From NCBI GenBank assembly GCA_022264855.1, contig JABYQU010000059.1, forward strand, positions 124,001 to 188,000: 64,000 bases of DNA, written 5' to 3'. Below the pieces are notes generated by a model. The model did no database searches. It was not told where the DNA came from and saw only the letters and a list, made by a program, of their open reading frames with translations. The DNA is from Lenzites betulinus (lineage: Eukaryota > Basidiomycota > Agaricomycetes > Polyporales > Polyporaceae). A program made the position numbers and the translations under genes. Numbering within the stretch: the stretch's first letter is position 1; each line of letters starts with the position of its first letter. Below, in pieces: positions 54,925-64,000 of this stretch.

Positions 54925-55220
54925 TGTAAGAATGACGGGGTAGGTGCCTTACTGGGCTCCTATCCCTTGGGTACTCTGGTCCGGGCTCGTATTTGGGCTC
55001 GGCGTACTCGTAGGGATGGTGGAGGGTAGTAAGGACTTACCCTCCACCAGGCGCCCGAGTTCCGAATACTCGGGACACCGTACGCGGTGGCATTACATAC
55101 ATGCGGCTATCCGCGCGCTAATATGCGCGCGTGTACGTATGGTCCGATTCCGTATATTTTAGTTGTGCGTTTCGCACAACTAAAGGATCCTGTAGGAGCG
55201 CAGGATACGCGCTCCTTACA
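54925..55220 (-). repeat. 5' LTR of the gypsy element
   Basis: 296 bp; on the element's strand it starts TGTAAGGAGCG and ends CATTCTTACA. It contains a chain of perfect stem-loops: 11-bp arms in TTAGTTGTGCG / CGCACAACTAA with a 3-nt loop, 7-bp CCCGAGT arms, and 11-bp GGTGGAGGGTA arms. It should act as promoter; no certain TATA box was identified. Confidence 0.93.
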
Positions 55221-55225
55221 CGGAT

Positions 55226-55625
55226 GCATCCAAGCAAATTGCAATCTGCATACTTCATGCGCAAGAAGTCGCAGTCCTACCTATCAATACTAGCTCCCAT
55301 CGACTTGTGAAGTGCGAGCCATTGATGACGTGCAGCGCGAATGGTGCGGATGCGAATGAATCACATAACTTCTATGTCTAGCATGCACACCGTGTCAATC
55401 GCGAGCAACAAGACTCAGTAAGAGGACGAGATGAAGGGATGGATGCGTCGCGCCACAATGCAATCAGCCATGACGTTTATCGTTACACCTCTGTGACTAT
55501 CTGTGACATCACAAACCGTGAGACATCCGTGAGGCCAAACGGATGGTTTTTCGTGAGAACGGATGCCTGGGAAACGGATACTATCCACGGATATCCGTGG
55601 ATGGCACTATCCAAGCCATCCCCTG
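55226..55625. other. Right part of the hAT-like element
   Basis: About 400 bp, continuing the hAT-like sequence after the retrotransposon. The last 120 bp carry many ATCCGTGG/CGGATGC motifs mirrored in the left end (43020-43100). No gene seen. Confidence 0.7.
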
Positions 55626-55633
55626 ACTGTATT

Positions 55634-56762
55634 TACTACAATGGCACATCGGGAATGGCTGGCGGCCGGATAAGGAAGGACAGGCGGGCTGAAATGGGGC
55701 GTGAGACGCCAAGCGGGCTGGAGGCTGGACACACACGGCTAGCTTGAAGGGCTTACGTCTGAGAATCGGACACCGCCTTGCGTACGCGAAGATAGATTAT
55801 GGTGCTACTAGTTATGTAGTGAACACTTGCGCGGGGCGGCTGGCGAAGCCCCATCATACTACCCCTCCTCCTCGTCCGGTGGGCCCGGCCATCTCTGGCT
55901 TCCCCCCTCTGTAAGCTCGCACCCTCGTCGTCTGCCCACTAGGCACCCACCCACCGATCTTGCTCTGACTCGGGCAGTCTGTGAAGGTGAGTAATACATG
56001 CGGCAGAGCAGAGTCAGGGAGTGGGGTGAGCAGCGGACGGCGGGCGGCGGGCAGGCGTCAGGACGGCGGGCGAGTGGTGGGGCGGTCGGCAAGCGGCGGG
56101 CGTCGGGGGAGCAGGCGGGTGGCGGGCAGCAAGTGTTGGGTGGCGGCCGGGCGGCGGATAGGCGGCGGGAAGCGGGCGGGCGGCAGGCATCGGGCGGGCG
56201 AGGGCGAGTTGCAGACAGGTGAGCAGCCTTTTGCGTCCGTGACGATCTGATACAACCATCTCCGCCCCCGGCTGTCTGCCGCCACTCGCACGGCGGCGGC
56301 AGGTCTTGCCGTACAGAGCGGCGGCCGGCGGGGTGCAGACGGCGGAGGCGGGGCGGCAAGCGTCCGCGCAAGACTTGTAGCCTACTCACAAACCGGCGGA
56401 CGGCAACGTGCGAAAGGCAACGGCGGCAGCAAAAGCCAGCGCAAGACTCGCTGCGCGCACGGGTGCGCGGTACAAAGATGTGGCGGGAGAGGGCCGCCGG
56501 CGGAGTACGAGACACAGAGGCAGGACGGGAGTGACTAGCTGGCGATGTTGCGAGCACACCACGGATCGAGCCGCCAGGGCACGCGGTGCTCGCGGGAGGT
56601 CACCAAGTGTCGACGGACGCTTTGCGCATTGTGCGCGGACATGTAATGAATATCTGTATTGCTCTGAGCTACTGTCGGAACTGTAATGTAGAGCAAGAGA
56701 CCTACCTTGCGCGCTGCGCCCGGTCTACTCCTCTGCGCTATCTGCTCGCCCGCGCCGCCGAC
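55634..56762. other. Right end of unit 3
   Basis: Homologue of about 12332-13410 with indels, including the G-rich tract at about 56030-56215. It shares GCTATCTGCTCGCCCGCGCC just before the breakpoint near 56762, where sequence switches to the truncated esterase gene. No gene of its own seen. Confidence 0.7.
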
Positions 56763-56822
56763 TGGCTCTTGTCACATTTCAGAACGCCGAAGCTGACGCT
56801 TGCACTGTTCCGGTCACTGCAG

Positions 56823-57373
56823 GTTCAAGTCGGATTTGCGATCGATGGAGGAGCAAGCCGACGCGGCCTTCCTGACTGCGCGCAAGCTCCACGCCTTTGC
56901 CCGTATGCCGTCCAACCCCTGCCCACGTCCGTTAGACGCACTAAACGGGATACGTTCCTCCCGCACGCAGGGGCTCTCCGCGCGCCGCCGAACGACATGC
57001 GCATCTCCCCGCTGTTGGCGCCGAGCCATGCGCGGCTGCCGCGGGCCGTCGTGCAGGTCTTCGGGCTCGATCCGCTGCACGACGAAGGTTTGTTGTATGC
57101 GCGCGTTTTGCACGATGCAGGCGTCGAGGTCCGCACGAATTTGTACGTCCCTCCTCGCCACAGCCTCACTTGTCGCCGCTTGCCGTGACCCAGTCTACTG
57201 TGGACTGCTGACTGACCCGTTGCTGCAGCTATCCGGGGTGCCCGCACACGTTTAACATGATATTTCCCGAGACGCAGGCTGCGCGTAAGGTCGACCACGA
57301 GCTTCGGGAAGGCATCTGCTGGCTTCTGGCGTCTAGCCAACCTCGCGCCTCGTTGAGCTGCGTACTAGGCTGA
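56823..57373 (+). pseudogene. 5'-truncated alpha/beta-hydrolase (HSL/arylacetamide-deacetylase-like esterase)
   Basis: Three exons, 56823-56902, 56971-57142 and 57229-57373, encode about 130 C-terminal residues with closing phases: RSMEEQADAAFLTARKLHAF, then ISPLLAPSHARLPRAVVQVF and GLDPLHDEGLLYARVL, then CPHTFNMIFPET. The catalytic Asp (GLDPLHDE) and His (CPHTF) of the esterase triad are present. The N-terminal half with the HGGG oxyanion hole and GDSAGG serine is absent, because the repeated unit ends at about 56762, only 60 bp upstream inside what looks like an intron. No ATG-led first exon was found. It is most likely a broken gene, cut by the rearrangement that placed unit 3 here. Confidence 0.75.
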
Positions 57374-57880
57374 TTCCCGAGAATTCTCGAGGTCAACGGA
57401 ATGCGTCGATGGGGGTCCTGAGGCCGACAGCCTCTGCTTGTCGTCGGGCTGGGGAAAGGACGGCTCGAGACCCGATCGCCTGCGTATAACACTTCTCTCC
57501 TGCTTGTGCTAGTGACTACCCTCGAGCTCCCTCGTCCCAATCTGTGCCAAGCTTCTCTTCACGAGTGCCTCCTCACTCTCTCCACCCGCCAGGAGCTGGA
57601 TGATGGAATGGCCAACCATTCCTTTCCAAGCAAGCTAGGGAAGACTAAGCGTCCTGGAGGACCAAGCACTAGTAAGTCAAACAATGGTCGAGAGATGTGG
57701 CTTGCGTCGGGAAACGCCGACAGAGCGTTTTCGCTCAAGTTCGCGTTGGACCAGCAGCCACCCTCCTCTTCTTCCTCCACCATCATCTTCTCCTCCACGC
57801 TGTTCATTGGCACGAATGACATACCTCACCACGCCTTCTCAACAACACGTCTACCTGCACCTTTTGCAACGGCTTACGAG
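57374..57880. other. Intergenic region with candidate F-box gene leader
   Basis: About 500 bp between the esterase fragment and the F-box gene. The plus frame stays open upstream of the chosen ATG from about 57506, including a Ser-rich stretch (PSSSSSTIIFSS), so the first exon could start earlier, but no known domain is encoded there. Confidence 0.45.
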
Positions 57881-59635
57881 ATGGCGGCGCACACTACGGG
57901 CACCATCTACTCCTTGTCGCAAGAGACCATAGCATTGGTATACGCCTATGTCATAGCAGACCAGGGTATCCTGAAGTCCCCATGGAAAACACTTCACTCC
58001 TTGGCGTGCACCTGTCACTTCCTTTCCGAACCGGCAGTTGACCTCATCTGGCACACTCTGCCGTCCATTTGGCGCCTGCTCCTCCTGCTCCCCGACGATG
58101 CCTATACTCTTCATCACATAGCGCCAGTCGACGTGAAGACTCCTAGCGAAGACGAGAAGCGATTCCACTGCGTTGACCCTCGAGTGCAATATGTGGGTAT
58201 CACGCAACGGTCGCACCGGTATATTCACTGATCTCTTCTGGTTTGTAACCTTTGTAGGCTTTTCGACGAGAGCTCACTCCAGATGACTTCAAGCGGTGGA
58301 CCGAGTACTCTTCTCGCATTCGGCGTATTGACTGTTCTCTGCCTCTGAGTCCCCGTGCATCGCTACGCCGTCGACCACAACAACTCCTCGCGCCAGAGGT
58401 GTACGCGATGCTGCAGACACACTGCCCGAAGCCACACCTCCCGAACCTGACCTCGCTCGCATTCAACGAGAGCGCGTTCATAGATGGCGAGGGTGTCAAC
58501 CTGCCCGCCAGCTTCCACTCCTCTAGTAGTCTGAAGGCGGTAGTACTCTACCCCAACATCCACCCAGACACTAGCCATCTGCCTGATGTCGTGGAGTACT
58601 TGTCTTTGCTCTCTCCGCAAGTCCAGACGCTCGAATTGGCGGGTGACCGTGTCGACTTCACGGAGACCAACCAAAATCACCTATCCGGGTGGAGCGTCGC
58701 GGCCAACCGACTATCGTGCCTCACCGACTTCGAAGGAGAAGGCGTAGCTGTCGCGCTCGACGCATTGCTCGGCTTGGGCAGGCTTCCGCATCTACGGAGG
58801 GTATCCATACAACCACGCACAGTGCGGCGCGACTGGGCGCCCCACGGGCGACGGGACGGGTGCTTTGCCGCTCTAGAAGTACTGAAGCTGGACGGCACAG
58901 AAGGCAACACCGAGTGTTGCATCGACTTCCTCGCGGCTATCACACCCACGTCTCTCCGCTTCGTTTCACTCGAGCTACGCTGGCGGGACATCCCAGATGA
59001 CACAGCGGAAGCGCGCTTTAGGGCTCTCTCAACCGCTTTAGGCGGCCTCCCCTGCTGCGGGACCGTCAAGACGATCGTGATCTCTCTCGGGTACGGACGC
59101 GATGCTCGACGCAATGTCCCGCGCGTGGCCCGCTCTGCACACCCTCGAGCTCCCATGGCCGGACCAAAAAATCCCCGACGATTGGTACGACGTCGAGGTG
59201 GCGGAATACAGCTACTGCCCGCCCGGGCCAGACGTGCCCGACCGGCCGCGCGCGACCCTGGCGGGCTTCCTCTCGCTCGTGCAGCGCTGCCCTGACCTGG
59301 CCGTGTTGGTCGTCCCCGTCAACATGCGCGTCGTGCCGAACTTCGACGGCCTGACGCGCCCACCCGTGTCCCTGGCCCGTCCGAGTAAGGTCGACACGCT
59401 GCACACGGAGGGGTGTGCGCCGGGGGACCCGCTGGCGGTCGCGTCCTTCCTGTCGCTCGTGCTTCCGGGGCTTACGAGGTTTGAGTTGAGCATCCCGTTC
59501 TGTCAATGGAAGGAGATGGGACAGTGGTATTACAAGTTCTGTCAGCTGCGCAGGCGGGAGAGGCGTTGGGGACTGGAGAGCGGGAAGGCCCTGGAGGACC
59601 CAGTGGATTTGTCCACGGTGCGAGTACGCGACTAG
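57881..59635 (+). pseudogene. F-box/LRR-type protein with a frameshift
   Basis: Exon 1, 57881-58192, then a 65-nt intron (GTGGGT to TGTAG), then exon 2 from 58258. The N-terminus reads like the Agaricomycete F-box motif (SLSQETIALVYAYV, LHSLACTCHFLSEPAVDLIW, LPSIWRLLLLLP). The rest is a leucine-rich-repeat-like array (LPNLTSLAFNES, LSPQVQTLELAGD, LPHLRRVSIQP, FAALEVLKLDG). Such proteins select substrates for SCF ubiquitin ligases and form very large families in these fungi. The frame is lost at about 59085-59100: the upstream frame continues without homology, while the family-like sequence resumes one base over (DAMLDAMSRAWPALHTLELP) and runs to the TAG at 59633. A real indel or a sequence error are both possible; the gap is too short for an intron. 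Confidence 0.7.
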
Positions 59636-59945
59636 CGGAAGGTTTTCGATGGTTTCTACTTGGGTTCGACAAAGGATCTACTTCCTCGTGTGCCAATCTG
59701 AGGTCGAAGTATAGCACCAACCACGATAACTCTGAACTTGTGCCTGAGGACTGCCTGAGGTTGCCCCAGGAACTCCTCAATGTGCCCACATAGACAAGCT
59801 TGCCAGGACTCTCTCAGACGCAGCGACCCCATGGTAGACTTGACAAACGATGGCATGGCATACCCGACTTGAGGTTGTCTCATCCGAGTCGCTGACTGAT
59901 AGTACTAACGTCCCGAAGTCAGAATACCGTGACACAGAACTACTA
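59636..59945. other. Intergenic region between convergent genes
   Basis: A 310-bp stretch between the F-box gene (+) and the next minus-strand exon. No features recognised. Confidence 0.5.
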
Positions 59946-60536
59946 TCAGACATTCCGATCCAAGCCCTTGGGTTTCTTGTTCGCCTTGCGGACCTCCTTC
60001 CCCCATCGTCGGTACCCGTCTCTGAATGCTCGTGTCTCGAAGTATCCCTTCGAGAACCCGCAAGCTTCCTGCAGGAGTGGCGCAAGGTCGTGCAATGTGC
60101 ATAATACAAAGTCGCGCTCCGCACGCTGATCGTCGTTATTGCCCTTTGCTTTCCGCGCCGCCACGAGAGCTGCCACACCATCTTCCAAGAAGGTAGCCAA
60201 CGTCTTCGATCCCTCGGCGCTGAGGGCGCGTTCGTCGGGTATGGCTGCCCTACTAGCGCCGCGCAGCATGTGCACGTCGTAGGATAGGGCAATCTGCGCG
60301 TCTTCCTCCGTGAGATAGGGTGGCCCTATGAAGTGAGGGTATACGGAAGTGGTCAGGCGTCGGGCGGCGTCGGAATTCGAGGTGAACGTTCGCAAGTCGT
60401 GGCAGAGGAAGGCGAGCCGTTGTCGAGTATGCTCCAGCTTCTGTGTAGAACTCCCGAATCCGCGCCGCTTGGGCTCGTCTTCATGGCCACTCGGCCGCCC
60501 AGTTTTGTCTTCTGAGGTTCGATCGCGATTCTACGA
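59946..60536 (-). CDS. Unrecognised protein, probable last exon
   Basis: A minus-strand frame is open from a stop just above 60530 down to TAG/TGA at 59946-59948. It contains LEHTRQRLAFLCHDLRTFTS, YLTEEDAQIALSYDVHMLRG, SKTLATFLEDGVAALVAARK and a basic C-terminus (WGKEVRKANKKPKGLDRNV). There is no suitable ATG, so an upstream exon is needed; I could not place it in 60540-61100. The amphipathic helical pattern and lack of low complexity argue for a real protein. No domain recognised; the true start of the exon is uncertain. Confidence 0.5.
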
Positions 60537-61107
60537 TTCATGACTGGATTAGCCCTCAAGCTCAAGATTCGCGCACGTCCCATCGGAAACCTGTGGCACC
60601 TTGTGGGGTCTGTTGTCACCAGTAGTACAATCGGACGGGTGTTGCGTGTTCATGATGGTCTGGGACGAAGATTTAACCATCACTCGATGCACTCACATAC
60701 GGGCGGTGTGTGCCTCGAGACGCGTGCTCATTGAAGCAGTGCCAGTGCGCGGCGCGCGCAAGCTCAGCTGGAATCATATCCGGCGCCACTCGCCGAGTGT
60801 CGCCGTGATCGTCAACGGCGGCGGCGAGATCATATGTAACTCAACATTCGCCCGGCGGCCCTGTGATCCCTATTCCACGTCGCTGCTATACGACGTGAGA
60901 CATTGATGATTGCAGTCTGGATACGACCCCACGCAATCAGAGCATTCATACAGCAGCACCTCTATCCGACTATGATACTTCCGAAACACAGTGAGTCGTG
61001 CAAAGGACCGAGCCCGAGCACCACCATTGTGGTCGATTCAATACTACTAGCGAGGGCGACAATTTGACCGTGAGTTGAAGCGCGGGTGAAGACCGCAGGC
61101 TGGCCCT
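60537..61107. other. Intergenic region
   Basis: About 570 bp upstream of the preceding minus-strand exon and downstream of the next gene. It might contain the missing first exon of the 59946 gene. Otherwise nothing recognised. Confidence 0.4.
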
Positions 61108-62258
61108 TCAACGACGCGCGTTCTTCTTCTTCTGCTTGTCCCAAGCCTTCTCGAACTCCGCATACTTACGCTTGAATTCCCGCTGGCCCCAAATCTCCTT
61201 CTTGAGGCGGAAGAAACGCTGGACGAGTGGGAACAGGGTGTGGCTGCTGCACACCACCCCGCCCTCCGGGTTGCTGAAGACGTGTTGGAGTGTCGCGCGC
61301 AGCGTGGGACCCGTCGGTCCCGGGATGTCGAGGATGCGGTTCAGACCGTCTCCGAAGTAGACGGTGGAGAAGAAGTACCACTGAGCAGGATCGCTCTGGG
61401 CAGCGTCCAGGCGCTCCACGGGACCGCCAGTGTCTCTGCCCAGGCGCAGGAGGTCGCGTGCGAAGAAGAGCACCTTCCACCACAGGTCGGGGTGGTCCTC
61501 GCGAAGGTCTTGGAGGGCATCGTTGTGCAGTTCCACAGCCTTGGTGCCCTCCATGAAGAGCCGGCGGAACTGTGCGGCTTCTGGAAAGCTCTCAGCCTCG
61601 TTGTTGACGCGGCTGGGAGGGGAATCTAAGACGTACCTTCATGTCCACGACAGAGGCAGGAGAACCATAGCTCGTGCGAGGCAAAATCGATGGCCATCAT
61701 CTCTCCCTTCTGGTCGGCGGCGTTCACGGTGATTTCGAACGCGGATTTCCCGTTCATCCGGGCGTTCTGTAGGTACCCCACGAGGGAAGAGGCATCTACA
61801 GAGATCCGTACTTTCCCATCGGACAGCTTGATGACCTGGGAAGGGACGAGCTCATCGATGCTGTCGAGGGTAAAGGGATCGACCTCGTTCTTCCGCTGGG
61901 GCGACCCCGGGGAGCCCTTGGAGCGGGGAGAACTGGAGCTGTGTCTGAGGGGGGAGGTGTTTGGGCTGTTCCGATCGATAGGGCGGACGACGATAGTGCT
62001 CGCTTCGCTGCGCTTGTCGAAGTAGTTGATAATGAACTCGAGCATCTCCGGGGAGTCAACGCGGAAGTAGGCCGACTTCTGGGTGCCGACGTAGATGGCG
62101 TTGTCACCTACACCTTCGACTTGACCAGCAGTGCGGGTTAACATCTGCTGGAAGGTGTCGGTCACGGATCTCTTCGGGGTAGACTCGGTCACCGTCTCCC
62201 CGCCGACTCGGTCAAAGTCGTAGATGAGGTCGACGTTGGGCAGTGGAGCGGTAGTCAT
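61108..62258 (-). CDS. Unrecognised two-exon fungal protein
   Basis: Exons 62258-61637 and 61580-61108 join through a 56-nt intron (GTACGT to TTCCAG) in phase to give 364 residues. The start ATG opens MTTAPLPNVDLIYDFDRVGG. The N-terminal half (about 1-100) and the block around IKLSDGKVRISVDASSLVGY to MMAIDFASHELWFSCLC look like beta-rich folded segments, separated by a Ser/Pro-rich linker (NSPNTSPLRHSSSSPRSKGS). The second exon is helical and charged and ends in a lysine-rich tail (FEKAWDKQKKKNARR). No signal peptide, transmembrane segment or known catalytic motif is visible. It is an ordinary well-formed gene, of unknown function. Confidence 0.75.
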
Positions 62259-63480
62259 AGCTGAGTAGCTCAGGGGGAGATACGTTCTCGGGGTTTGTGG
62301 CTCAGCAGCACATTATATCCTTGCCTTTGGCGGAGCCCGGACAACCTTCACCGTAGCCATCGATTGGCTGACGAAGCTGGATAGGGAGGATCTACCCAGA
62401 CTACTGTCTTGACGGAAGCCAGTCGGGCACGGGGCGTCCCTTGTATGTGCCAACCGTCAGAGCATGGGAAAATGGAGTCATCGTGAACAACACTCGGACG
62501 AATGTGGAACACCACGTTGCACGACGCCCATGGAAACGGCTGCTTCTCACAATTGAAATATGAGCTTCACCGGGAGACCAATGCGCATCTCGGTCAGATC
62601 GTAGCCGTTGAAGTTCTCGAAGCTCTGAAATGATAGGTGTGTCGGTCCGACGGAGTCGTCATCGAGCTAGCAGCTGAGCACTTGCGCAGCTGCGAACTTG
62701 TTCTCTTGGATTCGCCTTCACCAAGATTATCGTATCAAAAGCATGCCGAAGCCTATGGGGACTGCTGAATGTCTGGACCAGGCGATCCGGTCTATCTGGC
62801 GCAATGTGCACTCCGCTCTGCGACACGTCTCATGACACGACATCGGACTTCAACTGGGGTATACACACCTATCGGGCCTAGTACGGGTGGAGGCGCATGC
62901 CAACCTACCCATCATTCGCTCTTCCAGGTAAAAACACGAACAATAGGCTGTTCAGCCTGCGAGTACCTGGTCGGACTCGAGTCACTCGACTAGCCAATTC
63001 AAGATCGCGTCGATTTTGTCCAGATTATCCGGAGTAGCATCACTAGCACGAATAAACCCGATTGGCATGAGCACACAGCGGCCCTCTATGCGCCACGCAC
63101 CTATCTGGGCCCACTGCGCGTGTCGACAACGAGCTTCACAAGGCTGCCAGATACATAGTACATACGGCGGACGGCCGATCATTCTAAGCAGGCCCACTGA
63201 GTCGGGCGCCAAGACGCGTTGACACGTTGCTGACAAAGCCACCTGATCATCACATCAATATAGCTTATCAAACTACGTAAGTCCGGTGGGAGTCCGCAAG
63301 TTAAATAGACCTAATAGACCACTTCCCTGCCACTACGAGTAATTCTACCAATACCGCTGCCTCTTCCCTTTTATAGAAGGTCCTCCCGCCCTCCCTTTCC
63401 GCCACTACAAGTCCGGGCGCCTTCCCTCGCTCCTCGGCGATATCCGGGCGTTTGATGGCAGCCACAGCCCCGGCTATCTC
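62259..63480. other. Intergenic region
   Basis: More than 1.2 kb without a supportable gene. A minus-strand frame at 63242-62982 (segment DKIDAILNWLVE) is short and matches no family I know. Nothing else recognised. Confidence 0.5.
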
Positions 63481-63800
63481 GGCGCCCCCTCCCCGCCCCG
63501 CCCCCGCCGGCGCTCCCCCGCCCATCAGCGCTATCTCCCGCCCCCGCCGGCGCTCCCCCGCCCATCAGCGCTATCTCCCGCCCCCGCCGGCGCTCCCCCG
63601 CCCATCAGCGCGCTCCCCGCCGGCGCTTTCCCTTCCCCCCGGCGCTTTCCCTTCCCCCCGGCGCTCCCCACTGCCCCGGCGCTCCCCGCCCCCCGGCGCT
63701 TTCCCTTCCCCCGGCGCTCCCCACTGCCCCGGCGCTTTCCCTTCCCCCCGGCGCTTTCCCTTCCCCCGGCGCTCCCCACTGCCCCGGCGCTCTCCCATCC
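63481..63800. repeat. GC-rich minisatellite, two repeat classes
   Basis: Left part: 40-bp units beginning CCCCCGCCGGCGCTCCCCCG at 63501, 63541 and 63581 (the third incomplete). Right part, to about 63800: 19-20-bp units of GGCGCTTTCCCTTCCCCC alternating with GGCGCTCCCCACTGCCCC. The minus strand is open as a Gly/Ala/Arg repeat frame, which I regard as a by-product of the repeats. The last 200 bp of the window hold nothing recognisable. Confidence 0.8.
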
Positions 63801-64000
63801 CACTGCACACTAACTCCCCCGTCCCTCGGCTGTCTCTCCTCCGTTTTGTTCGCTTTCTTCTGTATTTTGTAGTAATTACTTATCGCTATACAATGGTGTC
63901 ATTATATCGCCCAGTAGCCTCACACGCGGCACTTTAATCGCGTCCGGTAAAACTGACGCCCGAGTGACGTAGCACATTAGATCATCTCGGCGCTCCGCGC

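Larger units (their letters stand above)
43987..55220 (-). mobile_element. Ty3/gypsy chromovirus-type LTR retrotransposon (11.2 kb, apparently intact)
   Basis: Two 296-bp LTRs, identical by eye, bracket gag-protease, RT-RNase H-integrase-chromodomain and a third ORF, all on the minus strand. The target duplication CGGAT is at 43982-43986 and 55221-55225. A polypurine tract (minus-strand GTGGGGGAGAG) abuts the 3' LTR at about 44283-44293. No TGG-type tRNA primer site directly follows the 5' LTR; the minus strand there begins CTTTTTTACTC, so priming may be unusual. Identical LTRs and open frames indicate a recent insertion into the older hAT-like element. Confidence 0.93.
43005..55625. mobile_element. 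hAT-like non-autonomous element, split by a gypsy retrotransposon
   Basis: The ends read CAGGGGATGG-T/C-TTGGATA on both strands, about 18 bp with one mismatch. The 8-bp target duplication ACTGTATT is at 42997-43004 and 55626-55633; unit 1 has ATTGTATT once at 12324. CAGGG ends plus 8-bp duplications are the hAT hallmark. Without the retrotransposon (43987-55220) and its 5-bp duplication the element is about 1.38 kb. Subterminal regions on both sides contain many copies of ATCCGTGG/CGGATGC, likely transposase-binding sites. The only sizeable frame (43233-43586, +) resembles no transposase. Confidence 0.85.
25362..56762. repeat. Unit 3: older diverged copy, split by three DNA-element insertions (one containing a retrotransposon)
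   Basis: Homology to units 1 and 2 runs 25362-28440, 35068-40388, 42941-43004 and 55626-56762; the gaps are mobile elements. The first 751 bp equal unit 2. From 26113 on there are scattered substitutions and indels: about 480 bp missing near 27508, about 440 bp missing near 38579, and two repeats missing from the satellite array. The homology stops near 56762, where a truncated esterase gene begins. The CCTACC minisatellite of units 1 and 2 is absent. Confidence 0.85.

Overview
This is a nuclear segment from a GC-rich filamentous basidiomycete, most likely an Agaricomycete. The evidence is many 49-68 nt introns, a Yra1/ALY export factor, a 6-phosphofructo-2-kinase gene, an Agaricomycete-style F-box/leucine-rich gene and several fungal transposon families. 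No prokaryotic, organellar or CRISPR signal was seen.

Layout. 1-2420: unassigned sequence, then a four-exon Yra1/ALY-type mRNA export gene (937-1936, +). 2451-25361: two head-to-tail, almost identical 11.455-kb units. Each carries a nine-exon 6-phosphofructo-2-kinase gene (-), about 3 kb of GC-rich non-coding DNA, a tandem array of about 165-bp repeats, and a two-exon gene of unknown function (+). 25362-56762: a third, older and diverged unit with the same genes in the same order. It has been broken up by a DNA transposon with a ULP1-like protease/DDE gene (28441-35067), a 2.55-kb foldback element (40389-42940), and a hAT-like element (43005-55625) that itself contains a complete Ty3/gypsy chromovirus (43987-55220). 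The intact units preserve the empty sites of the three DNA-type insertions, so their ends and target duplications can be read directly.

The four variant sites that separate units 1 and 2 and the first diverged site of unit 3 fit a single unequal crossover inside the kinase gene. On that reading the middle kinase gene is a chimera: its C-terminal part comes from the old unit and the rest from unit 1.

Right of the repeats: a 5'-truncated alpha/beta-hydrolase (esterase) gene cut by the repeat boundary, an F-box/LRR-type gene with a frameshift, an unrecognised minus-strand exon, a clean two-exon gene of unknown function (61108-62258, -), and a GC-rich intergenic tail with minisatellites.

Most unusual observations: (1) the gypsy element, coding regions and LTRs alike, is crowded with perfect short inverted repeats; (2) its Gag-protease and RT-integrase frames are one frame split by a single UAG; (3) it has a third intact 789-codon ORF after the chromodomain; (4) the foldback element consists of two arms of about 690 bp plus internal hairpins and has no recognisable transposase. 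Exon coordinates were worked out by hand from splice consensus, reading phase and remembered family sequence, without alignment or expression data.
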